Below, in pieces: positions 13,984 through 24,757 of a DNA stretch of 64,000 bases (within the stretch, counting starts at the first letter, position 1; every line of letters starts with the position of its first letter). Source of the stretch: Gymnopilus junonius (lineage: Eukaryota; Basidiomycota; Agaricomycetes; Agaricales; Galerinaceae); contig JADNYJ010000003.1 in assembly GCA_015501075.1 (NCBI GenBank), positions 744,001 through 808,000 on the forward strand, in the 5' to 3' direction. Made by a program: the position numbers and the translations under genes. The notes under the pieces are model-generated. The model was not told the origin of the DNA, searched no databases, and was given only the letters and a program-made list of their open reading frames with translations.

Positions 13984-16900
13984 ATGTCCCAGGTTAAGAT
14001 GTAAGTCGTGCTTTGGCTTCTAATGAATACTGCAGAAGCTTATCTTGACCACTTCGTCATGCAGAAACCTACAGCCACCGCCAAATGTCGATTTCGTGAC
14101 CGGTATGTTTGCATGTTGATCACGGACAGCGCTCAGGCGGTTCGGGATCATCGTGGGCAGCCTGCTGATGGTTCTTTGTGACGTGTAGGGTACCCTGGAA
14201 TCCCTCCTGGCCATGACCGACCTCAAGCTGCGGTGAAGGGTGTACGTAGGAGTTGGGTTTCTCAATATTGAGGACAAAGCGGCTCAGACATGTTATCTAC
14301 CACAGGCCATTGAAGTGAGAGTCCCCCCACAAGGTGTCAAGGCGAAGTGGGTCCGTATCGAGCTGCGGAAGGTGGAGACCCTGCCTGGTGGAGGTCCGGC
14401 CAGCACGTTTTACGACTTCGTGGGCCCTAGCCCAGTCAACCTTTGGACGACGGCTGATGACTATACTTTATTGCGCTCGGTGAGCTCGGCTTATGTTTCT
14501 ACGGGTGTCATTTGTGCTGACTATGATACGGATGCTACTAGCAAGACTTTCCTTTCTCTATCCGGATACCTGAATCAATACCGCCCAGCGTTACGCTAGA
14601 CAACAGAGGTGAGACTCGTAGCTTACGCGTCTCGAAACGCGTATTAAATCTTTCAATTTTTTTTAGCTGCGATTGGTTATGAGCTGGTCGCCAGTGTTTG
14701 CACGAAAGGCAAAAAGTACGTCTAAAGTTGCTTCAAATTGGATGGTCAATATCAAACATTTTTTGCAGAGGTTTTCTGAGGAAGGCCAAGTCGGTCGTTT
14801 CCTCCTCTATTTCTCCTATCATCATCGATAAACATGAACTTCACTCAACATGGCCTCTATACTGCCAACCCGAAAGCCGCCTCCTTGCTTTAGAGAGGCT
14901 CAGCCTCATCATTGAACGTAATCACAACTGCTATGGACCAGGCGATCGTGTGTCGGTGGTAGCTACAGTCAAATCTGACGCTCTGCATACCGAGATATTG
15001 CGTGGATTTGAGTTTTCGCTCAAGGAGACTACCGTGTTCACTCCGGGCACTCATGCGACGGGGAAGAAAGCCGCCCCGATGGTACGGGAGTTGAATATCG
15101 CCGAGAGCAAGGTTGCTGTCAACGCCACGTTGTATGGAGGGACGTCGCAAACAACTGAGCTTAGTTTGATGATCTCGCCAGACCATACAACGACGACCTT
15201 GAATACTGCAAGGCATATCGATGTTACGTACACTCTGTGTGTCAGGGCACTCATGGCCACTGGGACGCCCCTTGTTATGGAGCTTCCTGTTATTATCTCA
15301 AACTGGCAAAGGTCGGTGTTTTTCCTGCAGGGAACGAAGCTAGAAACTGAATAATAACTTAATATCTCTAGGCACGTCTCCTATGAAGCTATTAAGTATG
15401 TCCAGAACGTAATGTACCTGAGCTAGCTTTATTGATGAATATTCCCTTCAGCCGAATTGGACCAACACCTGGTTTGTCTCTTGTTGCGTCAACCATGTCC
15501 CCTATAATACCCGCTACCAACCCTGCACGCACCATCCAACCCGCAGTCTCGACAGCCACTCTTCCCACCACCCGTCCCACTGTTGACACCAACTTGCAGC
15601 ATACAAGGAACAACTCTGCCACGGCATACAACACCATGCCTGCAAACTTGTCTTCAGCACCAAGAGCAGACGACCCCACATCACGATTAGGCGGTCTCCT
15701 TGTAGATGAATTCGGGACCAACAGGCCTGCTATCACTACCGCACCAAGCTTGACGGCGACGGCGACCACGTCTGGGTCTGCTGCCCTTTCCAATGCGCCA
15801 AGTCTTACTGCTACCACTTCCTCCACCGCCACTGGCCGCAACCGTCCTGGATCTTCAGGTGGAGGCAATAGGTTTACTGTGAAGAATGCTACTCCTCAAG
15901 AGGAGGCTATCGCTCGTCAACGGACCCCGCAGCCGACGGGTTCGAGTTCGAGTGGTGCTGCCTCTGTTGCACAGAAGCAGTGGCTCAGTGCAGAAGACGA
16001 GAAGAGGTTATATGAGCAGGCTAGAGCCCAGGTGGCTAAAGTTCAGGGTCCAGCAGCGTCACCGGTATGAAAGTTTTAGTGTTCAGTTTCCTGATCTGAT
16101 CTCCTTTTTACTCTTGCAGCCTCCTGCTACAATACGGACGGAAGTCCAGCCCAGTCAGTTACTTCGTCTCCTGCCCGTGGTGCCACAGAAGCTACGGCAA
16201 CTGCATCGCCAAGCCCTAACAAACCCGCATGGTTATCAGCTCAGGAAGAGAAACGTCTGTTCCAAGAAGCCCAAGCTGCAGTGCAAAGAACTCAAGGATT
16301 CCAAGCAGCGCCTCAAGCAACCGTGCAAACCCACACAAGAGACACCTCAGACCCTAAATCTTCTGGCAGCGGGTCCAAGCCAACAAGTGGTGCTGAACTT
16401 TATGCGAAGGCTATTGCAGCTCGTTCTGTTGGGAATTCTGGGTTGCCAACCGCTGGTGGTAGCTCTGCAGCTCCATCCCTGCCCAAGACTGTTCCTCAAT
16501 ACCTAACGGCGGAGCAGGAGAAGGCGGCGTTGAGGAGATATGAAGAGGCTAAGAGAGCCGTGGATAGGACGCAGAATTTATCTGATATGGGTGATTCGAG
16601 TCCTCCGCCATCTGGCAGTGCTCCAATTGCGTATGAGTCGTTGTTCCCATCTTCTGCTTCGAGGGGAACACCTGTTGCTTCGTCGTCGCATCCTCCACCC
16701 CCACCCGCTGATGCTCCTCCGCCATTTGATTCGTCGGTGGCCAGTGGCAGCGATATTTTGTCCCATTTATCGGAGAAGGAACGATTAAGGAGGCAGTATG
16801 AGGCTCAAGATGCTGCTGCGATGGCTCGACAGAATGCGCCTCCACCTGCTGCTTATCCAGCATCTGTGCCTCCACCAGCACCCGCTCCAACACCCGCCCC

Positions 16901-17573
16901 AGCTGCTGGCCCTCTTCCGGGGCAATATGCCAGTGCATTGGAAGAGAAAGAGGCTATGAGGAAGAAGTTTGAGGCCAGGGACGCCCAGGTTGCGGCTGCA
17001 AGGGCACCTAGTACCCCACCTCAACCACCGCCGAGGCAGAACAACGTTACTCCCCCTGTTGGCAGTTCGAGAGGGAATGACGGATCATCGTCGCCTGGTC
17101 GTAGCCCAGGTGCTAACGCAACAGGGTTCAGACCCACGCCTGTGCCTCCTAGCCCCGGTCCGGCAGGTTCGAGGATCTTGACAGCGGCTGAAGAAAAAGC
17201 CCTTCTGAAAGCCAAGTTTGAAGCTCGAGATGCTGGACGCAGTACACCCAAACCAGCAACTCCTGTAGCCAACGGAGCTTCATCTGCCTCTGGAGCACCA
17301 CCGCACACACCCCCACCCCTCATGCCACGACCTCCAGCCGACTATATCAAAGAGACGCAAGAGGAAGATGCCAGGCTGTCCAGGCTGAACGGGGAGATGC
17401 CCGTGTTGAATGGGCCCGCCTCGTCATCTTCGGTCAATCTTGCGAGTAAAGGTGGTTCGAATGCATTGGATATGAAACCTTTCACTCCCTTTAGGGAGGG
17501 ATTCGGTATTTCGATGACCACGCCTACGCCTGGTCCGCCCCCTCCTTTGCCGCCTAAGCCTGCCGGGGAGTGA
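13984..17573 (+). CDS. Arrestin-like trafficking adaptor with long Pro/Ser-rich repeat tail
   Basis: Fungal alpha-arrestins recruit ubiquitin ligases or endocytic machinery to membrane proteins. The start ATG at 13984 opens a tiny first exon (MSQVK, to 14000). It splices to 14065-14102, 14189-14241, 14306-14479, 14542-14608, 14667-14715, 14769-15311, 15372-15395 and 15452-16063, then a tail exon from about 16120 to the stop at 17571. Each junction keeps frame. The N-terminal half reads PPNVDFVTGYPGIPPG, AIEVRVPPQGVKAKWVRIEL, FPFSIRIPESIPPS and IGYELVASVC, the beta-sandwich pattern of arrestin N and C domains. The last roughly 550 residues are disordered, with polyproline runs and about six copies of a charged helix motif of the type LxAxEEKxxLxxxYExAxAxV. 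I see no PPxY ligase motif. The acceptor near 16120 is uncertain. Confidence 0.8.
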
Positions 17574-18197
17574 ATGACTTGCTGATTATATTGGTTTCTT
17601 CCCTTTTTTAATTTCAATCTTTCCCTCTATTTTCTTTCCTTATGTCCTGTGGACCAATTGTATCCTTTCCTGTCACCCCTCAAAGTCTTCAGACAACACA
17701 CTACCCGACATTTACATCCCTACAGTTTTATATACCTTTTATCTTGACTTTTTTGTGTGCAGCCACACCTTCCGCTCATTGTCGCTATATCTTTCCTCTC
17801 CATCTCTGCCTCCATAGTGCTATCTTATGTCGACTCTTTCCTGCTACATAATCTAGTAGTGCTAATCTTGATTCCGTTTCCTTACCCATTTACCCTTCCT
17901 TGACCGAGATATCCACATTTACATCGCCTCTTTTTTTAACTCGGGCCTAAAAGCATCTGTCATACTATTTGATCTTAGCGTACCTTCTGTACGAAAAATT
18001 CGCTCATTGTAATGAATTTTGTTTCTCTCTCTGATACAGTGTGGAAAGCAACGCCAGGCGGAAGTATGATAAGATAAGACTAAGATTATTACCTGCGTCA
18101 GCTTTCTCGGAGTTGAAGACTTCTTCAACTACTTCATCTTCTTCACCTTTCGTATCGCGTCTTTCGCGGGAAAAGGTGAAATAACCTACTACTTGTC
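17574..18197. other. 3' flank of arrestin gene and promoter of TFIIIC gene
   Basis: About 620 bases. The first half is T/C-rich, as expected for a 3' untranslated region. No frame here has coding character. The stretch from about 18080 to 18197 is the probable leader of the gene beginning at 18198. Confidence 0.45.
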
Positions 18198-21194
18198 ATG
18201 GCTCGACAACTTAGGCCACGAAAATCACGGCCTAGCTATGCTGTTATGGCCGGAATCGGGTCAGAAGAAGAAAATGAAGAAAATCGTGCCGGACCTTCTT
18301 CTGTACCTGTGTAGAAGACGAAGTCAGCAGCGAAAGCGATTTTGAACCAGAAAAAGTCCCTCAAGTTCAGGATGGAGACCAAGATGCAGAAGGGGACGAA
18401 GACGACGCGCTACAGCCGGACGACCTCGAGGAAGATGTCCCTGAGGCTCCTCCAGTGTCGGCTCCCTCAAAACCCAAAAAGTCCTCAGCCAAGGCCAAAG
18501 GAAAAGCGAAGTCCGAGGGACCCACTCACACTTCTGTTGGTCCACCCACAGCGAGACGGCAAATGTATGCGCTTCCGACGCCAAGTGTACATCATCGGCA
18601 TCGAGCCGTTCCTCTTTATTCACGCTCAGGACGTGTTGAACGCCTTACTTCTCGACCTTCCATGTTCGGAACCCCTTCATCTGTCCTTACTAATGGGTTG
18701 ACGGAGAACTCGAAAATCTCTGATCGCGTTAACAAATCTTGGGGCTACAACGTTGGGTCGGGGCCATTATGGGACCTAGCGGAAGACAGAGGGTGGTATA
18801 AGGAGGCTGTAAGGACCGGAGACGGCGTTGATATGGAGTCAAAGCGTCGCCCTCGCGTTTACGAGGATATCAGAATCGTAGATGAGTTGGGAGTTTTACT
18901 CTTGGGGTGAGTACCTTTCCGCTGGTGTCACGATATTTCTTCTCATTCATTTAGAGGTGCAGCTCCATACCTGCCCACCGACGACGTTACCACAGAGGAA
19001 GGAAATTTGAAGCCTCCACCTCCAGTGCCCTGCTACTTTGGCTCAATAAAAAATCAAACGCGGTTGGACGTGCAGATGTTTGAATCTTTCCCAATGTGTT
19101 CGTACCTGCACCTCTGCACAGACCATATGACTGATAGCCTCTTTTGTAGCTAGCTTTGCACCAGAGAGTAATGGCTTAGTATTTAACGCAGGTGCTCCAG
19201 TCTGGGGTCTTGACTGGTGTCCAATACATGTCGATGATCGAGAAGGTATTATCATTGCTGATTATCTATTGAAGCTCTTCTCAATAAATGTTAAGCTCGA
19301 TCATTCAAGCAGTATCTCGCTGTCGCTCCCTTCCCTTCACACTCTCATTCTCCAGACATCGGCAGAAAAGTCGCCAGACCTTCATACGCTTGCATCCAAA
19401 TTTGGTCCTTGTCAAGATCGACAAAGCGTAATCCTGCTTCCAATGGCACTAACGCTGCTGGTCATGATAGAGGAGAAATGAGATGCGAAATGGTACTCTG
19501 TCTGGACACTGGACCTGCTTACGAGCTGAAGTGGTGCCCCCTGCCATCTCATGATATGGTAATCTTATGTTCCCATCGGAAGTCAGACATGAAACGTTGA
19601 TGTTCTCTTGTTGTAGATTACAGATACCATTGGACATAAGAAGTTAGGATTGTTAGCTGGAACATTTCAAGATGGGTCCTTTTCCGTATTCGTTGTCCCT
19701 GATCCCTCTGAGGTGGTACCTGCGGGATCCGATCCTGCGCAACCCGTCTGCGGTCTGTCGATATCTTTGCGCTTTGGTCAAGACGTCTCACTCGCCTTTT
19801 CTGTTAGTCAGATTGCCTCACCCTATTTTGCGCATTGAACTTCCAGAGACTGCTTGTTGGAGTTTTGATTGGGCAAATAGTGAATTAATCGCAATTGGGA
19901 CGACAAATGGTAAGCAGCTCGCCCTGCCTGTGAGCATCATCTGACTGCTGAGCTGACTTAAACGCACAGGCATTATTGCCATCTACAATGTAGGCCCATC
20001 TCTAAAAGCGCATACAGATCCGAGTATGTCTCAAAGCTTCCTTTGTCCTCCGAGAAATAATGATATCCAACCTAATGTTAGGTCTGCCAACGATAACGAA
20101 CCTCCTTCCAACACACTATCTTTTCGTTCATCAGTCCGCAGTCCGTGCGTTGGCGTGGATAAAAGCGCCTGCGTATTCACCTGCTGGAGAATCATGTGTA
20201 GATCAAGATCCCACTGTGGTCGCTAGTGCTGGGTACGACGGTATGGAGTGCTTGACAGATATCAGGGAAGGACGTGGGTCAGTTATGAATCGTACAAGAG
20301 GTGACGTCAATATTTTTGTGAAGGGAGTCGGGCTAATTTCCTTTCGTTTTTTAAGACGTCATCAACGCCCTTGTGTTCTCTCCGTTCGCAGGCGGTCCTA
20401 TTACAATGGACCATGAAAACACTGTGAAGGCATATTCTGCCTCTCCTAGTATGCTTGGAAGAGGACACTCACTGTTCGAGCCTCAAGGACCTGTATGGGT
20501 TGGTCATCTTTTTCTTTGTAGCGTGGCTGACGGATAAATGACCAACATCTTTCACGTCAGAGTGTCCATGCATCGGATTACCACCCACAGCTTGCTGTTG
20601 GTGCTTCGGATGGGTCTTGCTCAACAACGAACTTGTTAAGGTCGACCAGAAGAGGAGGCTCTGTTGTGCGTTTTCTTACTTATCCTCAGCATCGGCTCTA
20701 TAATCATTTTTCGAAAGCCCTTCTTCGTCCATAAAATCTTTCAAATGGACTACAGCCGTAACACCAAAGAATACCGCATGCTTGACCGTTTTCTTCCTCA
20801 AGTGAGTTCACCTTCCGCAACTACAGGCGTCCTCCTCCAAACCCCCATCTGAATTCATTGTCAGGAATCCTTTGATCGCCCAACAGCGACAAGAGCCTCC
20901 AAAGGGAAGAAAGACAAAAAGGACGAACCAGAATATCCATCTAGCACGGGGGCATGGCCCAGAGAAGTCGGCGTTCATCGTGTAGTATGGAATAACGGAA
21001 ATGGGCTGGCGTCTTGTGCTCTACTTGCCGCTGCCACGTCATCGGGTTTATGTCGTGTGGACGTGCTCTGGGGACGCTGGGTCAAGGATAAGGTGCCATA
21101 CGGTGGTGTTGAGGGCATCAGGATGGAGGAAATGGATCCTGATGCGATGGAAGTTGATTCGGATGAGGATGAGGATGAGGATGATGATGAGTAA
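18198..21194 (+). CDS. TFIIIC WD40 subunit (Tfc6/Sfc6-like)
   Basis: This is a subunit of general transcription factor TFIIIC, which binds the B-box of tRNA genes and recruits RNA polymerase III. The N-terminus is basic (MARQLRPRKSRPSYAVMAG), then acidic and Lys/Ala-rich, then NKSWGYNVGSGPLWDLAEDR, the conserved entry of this subunit. Later exons give GAPVWGLDWCPIH, ACIQIWSL, GPAYELKWCPLPSHD, LGLLAGTFQDGSFSVF and further beta-propeller blades. The C-terminus is a run of Asp/Glu, with TAA at 21192. The frame breaks at 18309-18314 (GTG TAG). One extra G there joins the N-terminal frame to the acidic frame, and no believable intron does, so a base-call error is the simplest reading. Downstream introns are short GT-AG. 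Confidence 0.75.
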
Positions 21195-21581
21195 GGTTTG
21201 TTCCAGGTGCACTAAACGGGTTCCATTGAGGATCGGAATGGTTCATACCGGGATCATGCCAACCTACTAGCATGCTTTACGACTTGATGAGACTTCCATG
21301 CTCCAAAACGCCTGCCTATTTATTGCCTAATTATTTTTGTCTCGCTGAATGGACGCTGCTTCGCCTGGAAGTAGTCCAAAGGGAATCATTATTATGCGGC
21401 TCCATTAAATATTGCTTGCAGTTCCATTCCTAATGGACGACAGTTATACGAGTGGACCCAACACCTTAAATCTAGTTCACGAACCAGCGTGAAGAATTTA
21501 CATTAGTTATACGCTGTTGAACCACCTTGGTAAGTCTATTCCTCGACTTCTCCATCGAAGGGACTGTTGAGCGCTGGATAG
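21195..21581. other. Intergenic region
   Basis: About 390 bases, 3' flank of the TFIIIC gene and promoter of the first small-protein gene. No other feature seen. Confidence 0.4.
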
Positions 21582-21893
21582 ATGCCAAACGAAAGAGGAA
21601 CACTCTTCATCAGTAACGGGGGGATCTTTCATGCTGTTTTCCTCCTAAACGATTTGAAGGTCCACGCAAACGGGAAGTTTGCACAGCAGGTCCTTCCGCC
21701 TATGACGCTCGAAGCAATCCTGATATATCCGACTTTTGATTCGTTAACTGGCAAGCGGGACTTTGCGGGATATGTCGGAGAGACGTCAACTAGCTTTACA
21801 TCGTTGAATGGTGTATCAATCACTGCACAGCTGAAAGACAAGCAGCCAGAGCCAATTCCAGTGACGGGCAAAATCGTTTGGGCGCATTCTTAG
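21582..21893 (+). CDS. Small intronless protein, cluster member 1 (divergent)
   Basis: An intact 103-residue single-exon frame. I do not recognise the family. No signal peptide or membrane helix is obvious and cysteine is absent. The sequence alternates hydrophobic and polar residues, suggesting an all-beta fold. It is a divergent relative of the three genes that follow: shared positions include a Gly near residue 6, a Phe-x-x-x-Phe pair near residue 16, an LTGKRDFAGYVG block matching LTGTKALDGTIG of member 3, and an NGVSI block matching DGIQIEG. Total length differs by only one residue from members 2 and 3. The clustering and relatedness make it likely to be a real gene. Confidence 0.55.
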   Translation: MPNERGTLFISNGGIFHAVFLLNDLKVHANGKFAQQVLPPMTLEAILIYPTFDSLTGKRDFAGYVGETSTSFTSLNGVSITAQLKDKQPEPIPVTGKIVWAHS

Positions 21894-22522
21894 GATAGCA
21901 GTCACTGCAGCATTATTTCCTGGAGATGTCAACTATGACGCTTCGTAACTTCAGCTACTTAGACATTCACTACGATTGGATGGGCTCATTTTTAGTTTGG
22001 TGCTTGAATTGACTGATTCTACGGTTGAATGGCTTTTCAAGATGGGACTAAACCTGTTTAGCAAGCCTTTCCCTTCCTGTTCAGCATCCATTCTATGGAA
22101 ACGTTGTCTTCATCCTATCGTGGAGTTCCCGCTAATGGTACTGATCGGGACGCTGGTAGCGTGGCGTAATTGCCTTAATAAGCCTGACGGTTCGGAATCG
22201 ACTCATGGAAGAAAATCTGTTCTCTACTTTATCCACTGTACAGAAAGCATTTTCATTCCATCTGTACTCCATTTTTTTCTTCCATACAAATACCGATGTG
22301 TCATATGGAATTCGATACTCCGAAGTTTCTTGAAATTTGAACAGCCCAGCCATTGATTGCCTCGTTTACACCGATCAATAAATAAGGAACGGAGCACAAT
22401 GTAATCCTCGTCAACACCGACTGCTATAGTTGTTTTTTAAACGTTCCATAAACACATACGTTGTGAGTTCCAGTCATCGATTCCGATCTGGTGTCTTTAA
22501 CTTGATTTAAAGCAGCAAAGCG
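21894..22522. other. Intergenic region between cluster members 1 and 2
   Basis: About 630 bases. A frame at 21976-22356 begins with a hydrophobic stretch but shows no family resemblance, and a minus-strand frame overlaps it. Neither is supported as a gene. Confidence 0.4.
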
Positions 22523-22837
22523 ATGTCGATATTGGCGAAGGGTCTCATTCGATCCACCTCTGCTGCAACATTCCAGGGCACATTTATCTTTAATAATTCC
22601 CATTACCTTGTCGTTGGTAAGCTCACGGGAACCGTTCCAGCATTTTCAAGCGGTTCTGCAACCATGCTTCTAAGCAATGAAAATACCGCGGCTGGCGCAG
22701 AAACCATTACAGGGAGGATAGGTTGTGACGAAGTCATTCTCGAATTGGGCAATGGAAGTAAAATTGAAGGGGCGTTGGACTCACCTGTATGTCCGCCAGT
22801 ATCGGTCAGTGGTACTGGACTTTTGTCACAAACATGA
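22523..22837 (+). CDS. Small intronless protein, cluster member 2
   Basis: An intact single-exon frame of 104 residues starting MSILAKGLIRSTSAATFQGT. I recognise no known domain. Visible features are a Gly/Ser/Thr-rich, beta-strand-like sequence, a central Val-Pro-x-Phe, a TITGRIG block, a GNGSKIEGALDSP block and an SVSGTG-to-Gln-Thr ending. Well over a third of positions match member 3, which has exactly the same length, and the start is fixed by that alignment. No leader peptide is seen, so the product is probably cytosolic. Its neighbours on both sides are paralogues. A soluble beta-sandwich or lectin-like fold is possible, but that is a guess from texture only. Confidence 0.65.
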   Translation: MSILAKGLIRSTSAATFQGTFIFNNSHYLVVGKLTGTVPAFSSGSATMLLSNENTAAGAETITGRIGCDEVILELGNGSKIEGALDSPVCPPVSVSGTGLLSQT

Positions 22838-23261
22838 ACTGCTTGCAAGGCAAGGGCTAAGAGACAACGACAAGTGGAAGGATAGGGAGGTTACATTTCG
22901 CATATGACATGTGTATGTACCGTAGGTTAGATCAGGTCTATTTAGTTAACAGCTGTAATGTAAATACTAAGTAGCAGAGGTCGCCTTCTCTACCTACGGG
23001 GTCGTTCCAGAATTGGCCCGGGTAATGCACTCTTTCCTTTCCTTCCCTTTCCATTTTCCAAGGAATCTTCTTCCTTGCTGACTAAAGTCGGATTAGAAGC
23101 GGAAGGGCCGTATATATGAGGCCAGGATGCATTTCGAAGCGAGGAATACTCCTCTAATCATCAACGCGCCTGTTCTTCAGAAATTTCCTGTATCTTTGAG
23201 GTAGGGAGGACTATGGCATTTACCAATGGAATCGTTTCCTGACAAGAAAAGTTGCTCCAGA
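22838..23261. other. Intergenic region with TATA-like box before member 3
   Basis: About 420 bases without a gene. A TATA-like sequence (tatatatg) sits near 23111, about 150 bases upstream of the start of member 3. Confidence 0.4.
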
Positions 23262-23576
23262 ATGTCTATCATTGCAACTGGATGGCTCAGGGCCACCGCT
23301 GGATCGAGGTTTACGGGTCGCTTCATGGTCAATGACGCACAATATCTCATTGCCGGAAGTCTTGCGAGCAGTGTCCCTACATTCAAGAGTAGCGCTGCAA
23401 CATTATCCTATGAAAGGGAAGGGAACCTCACGGGAACCAAAGCTTTAGATGGAACGATAGGCCAGGAAAATATTCTCCTTAAATTTAGCGACGGCATCCA
23501 GATTGAAGGGAAACTTGATTCCCCGATTTATCCAGCATCGTCTGTGTGCGGTGCCGCGTTCTTTACACAAACATAA
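23262..23576 (+). CDS. Small intronless protein, cluster member 3
   Basis: A single-exon frame of 104 residues. An upstream in-frame ATG at 23226 would add 12 residues, but the start at 23262 (MSIIATGWLRATAGSRFTGR) aligns with members 2 and 4 and gives the same length as member 2. Shared blocks with member 2 are the N-terminal MSIxAxGxxR, VPxF, GTIG, a DGIQIEGKLDSP segment and a final Gln-Thr. Function is unknown and no signal peptide is visible. It faces member 4 tail to tail. The conservation of glycines and of the IEGxLDSP segment argues that the protein is under selection rather than a chance frame. Confidence 0.65.
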   Translation: MSIIATGWLRATAGSRFTGRFMVNDAQYLIAGSLASSVPTFKSSAATLSYEREGNLTGTKALDGTIGQENILLKFSDGIQIEGKLDSPIYPASSVCGAAFFTQT

Positions 23577-23859
23577 GGTAAAGGCTGGATTTTACAATTG
23601 CTGTCAATGATCGTGATCATTGATCTAGACTGGCAGATGTTCCGTAGGGCCAGATTTACCAAGAAGGCATGCTCACCAATGAATCCGAGCCTCGAGTGTC
23701 ATTCCGTTTAAGTTAGTCTGGACTTTATATAGACCTAAGTTGCTAAGGCATCGTCCAATTTATCTTTACTTTTTAAGGGCTATTGAGTTTGGACATTCAA
23801 TAGGAGATAATTTAGTACAGGCTTGCAGCAAAGATACAGACTAATGCCTTGGTTTGCAT
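23577..23859. other. Convergent intergenic gap between members 3 and 4
   Basis: About 280 bases, A/T-rich, between the two stop codons. It probably holds both 3' ends. No other feature seen. Confidence 0.35.
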
Positions 23860-24183
23860 TTATGTCTGGAACCAAATACCACATCCAATTAACTCAATGG
23901 AAGGTGGATCTAATTGCCACTCCAATGTTCCTTCAATGATGGGTCCATTGGTGAGGCGGAGCACAAGGCCGTTCGGACCAATATTGCCTTCCACCAATCT
24001 TATGGAGGTGAGTTGTGAGAGAGAGGTGTATGTTAAATTCACATGTCCGCAAGAGAAATGCGGCATACTGGATACCATCATCCCACCAAGTGTGTAGTGG
24101 AAACTATTGATGTCAAAGGTGGCCATAAATTTGGCGCTGCCGTTGACGCCTATGCGTCGAAAAAACCCTGTCGCTACGGACAT
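23860..24183 (-). CDS. Small intronless protein, cluster member 4
   Basis: A minus-strand single-exon frame of 107 residues starting MSVATGFFRRIGVNGSAKFM. It is the only member of the cluster on the opposite strand. It keeps the family plan: an N-terminal MSVATGFxR, an HYTLGG block matching HYLVVG of member 2, a Met-Pro-x-Phe at the Val-Pro-x-Phe position, a GNIGPNGLVLRLTNGPIIEG block and a Gln-Thr C-terminus. It has two or three more residues than members 2 and 3. Function is unknown. The inverted arrangement suggests duplication by inversion rather than simple tandem copying. Confidence 0.6.
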   Translation of the reverse strand: MSVATGFFRRIGVNGSAKFMATFDINSFHYTLGGMMVSSMPHFSCGHVNLTYTSLSQLTSIRLVEGNIGPNGLVLRLTNGPIIEGTLEWQLDPPSIELIGCGIWFQT

Positions 24184-24757
24184 AGTAGATAAGTCCTAAA
24201 ATAAAATCCGATTAACCAGTGAATACAAACTCGACTCGAAGTACTCAATATTTACCAAATATTTGTGTCGAAATATCAATACTGGCAACACGACTATGTT
24301 GCCCTCTTTAAGTTCGCCAGATGTTTAAATCTTCTTCAAGTTCTTGAAGTCAGTTACATTACGGTGACTCACTGTTTATGTACCCTTCAATACTTCCATT
24401 CCGCCACTGGAATAAGACGGCATTTTGTCCAAATTTTGTCAGTATTCACTGACGCGTGAGGTCACGACACATCGATAAAGTTCACGTGAAAATCAAGTCC
24501 AATGATTGTGTCAATCGAGTTCACGTTCCATTGACTTGCTGTTCGTGTTCAACCTCCCTCTTTCTCCCAACTCCTCTCGATCCTTTTTCATCCCATAATT
24601 CTGCCTGCCTACGCTCTAGAGGAGCGTTTTCTACGTCTTCAGTGAGAACAAACAGCCAGCTGTCACGCCTTGTATCATTCTTCGTAGGTTTTGCTGTGTC
24701 TTTGGTACTGTGGCATGACTAACGGAAGGAAAGTATTTTCGCATCTTATTCTCTTCT
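24184..24757. other. Intergenic region
   Basis: About 570 bases between member 4 and the F-box gene, serving as divergent upstream sequence for both. A pyrimidine-rich patch is at 24545-24600. No gene is supported. Confidence 0.4.

Noticed and set aside
15392..15868. 158-residue Val/Ala-rich minus-strand frame
   Set aside because: Antisense shadow of the arrestin tail, which has codon bias on the plus strand.
18302..18314. A 12-base GT...AG segment that could be an intron in the TFIIIC gene
   Set aside because: Far too short to splice, and removing it does not restore the frame. A 29-base alternative does restore it but is also too short. One missing G is simpler.
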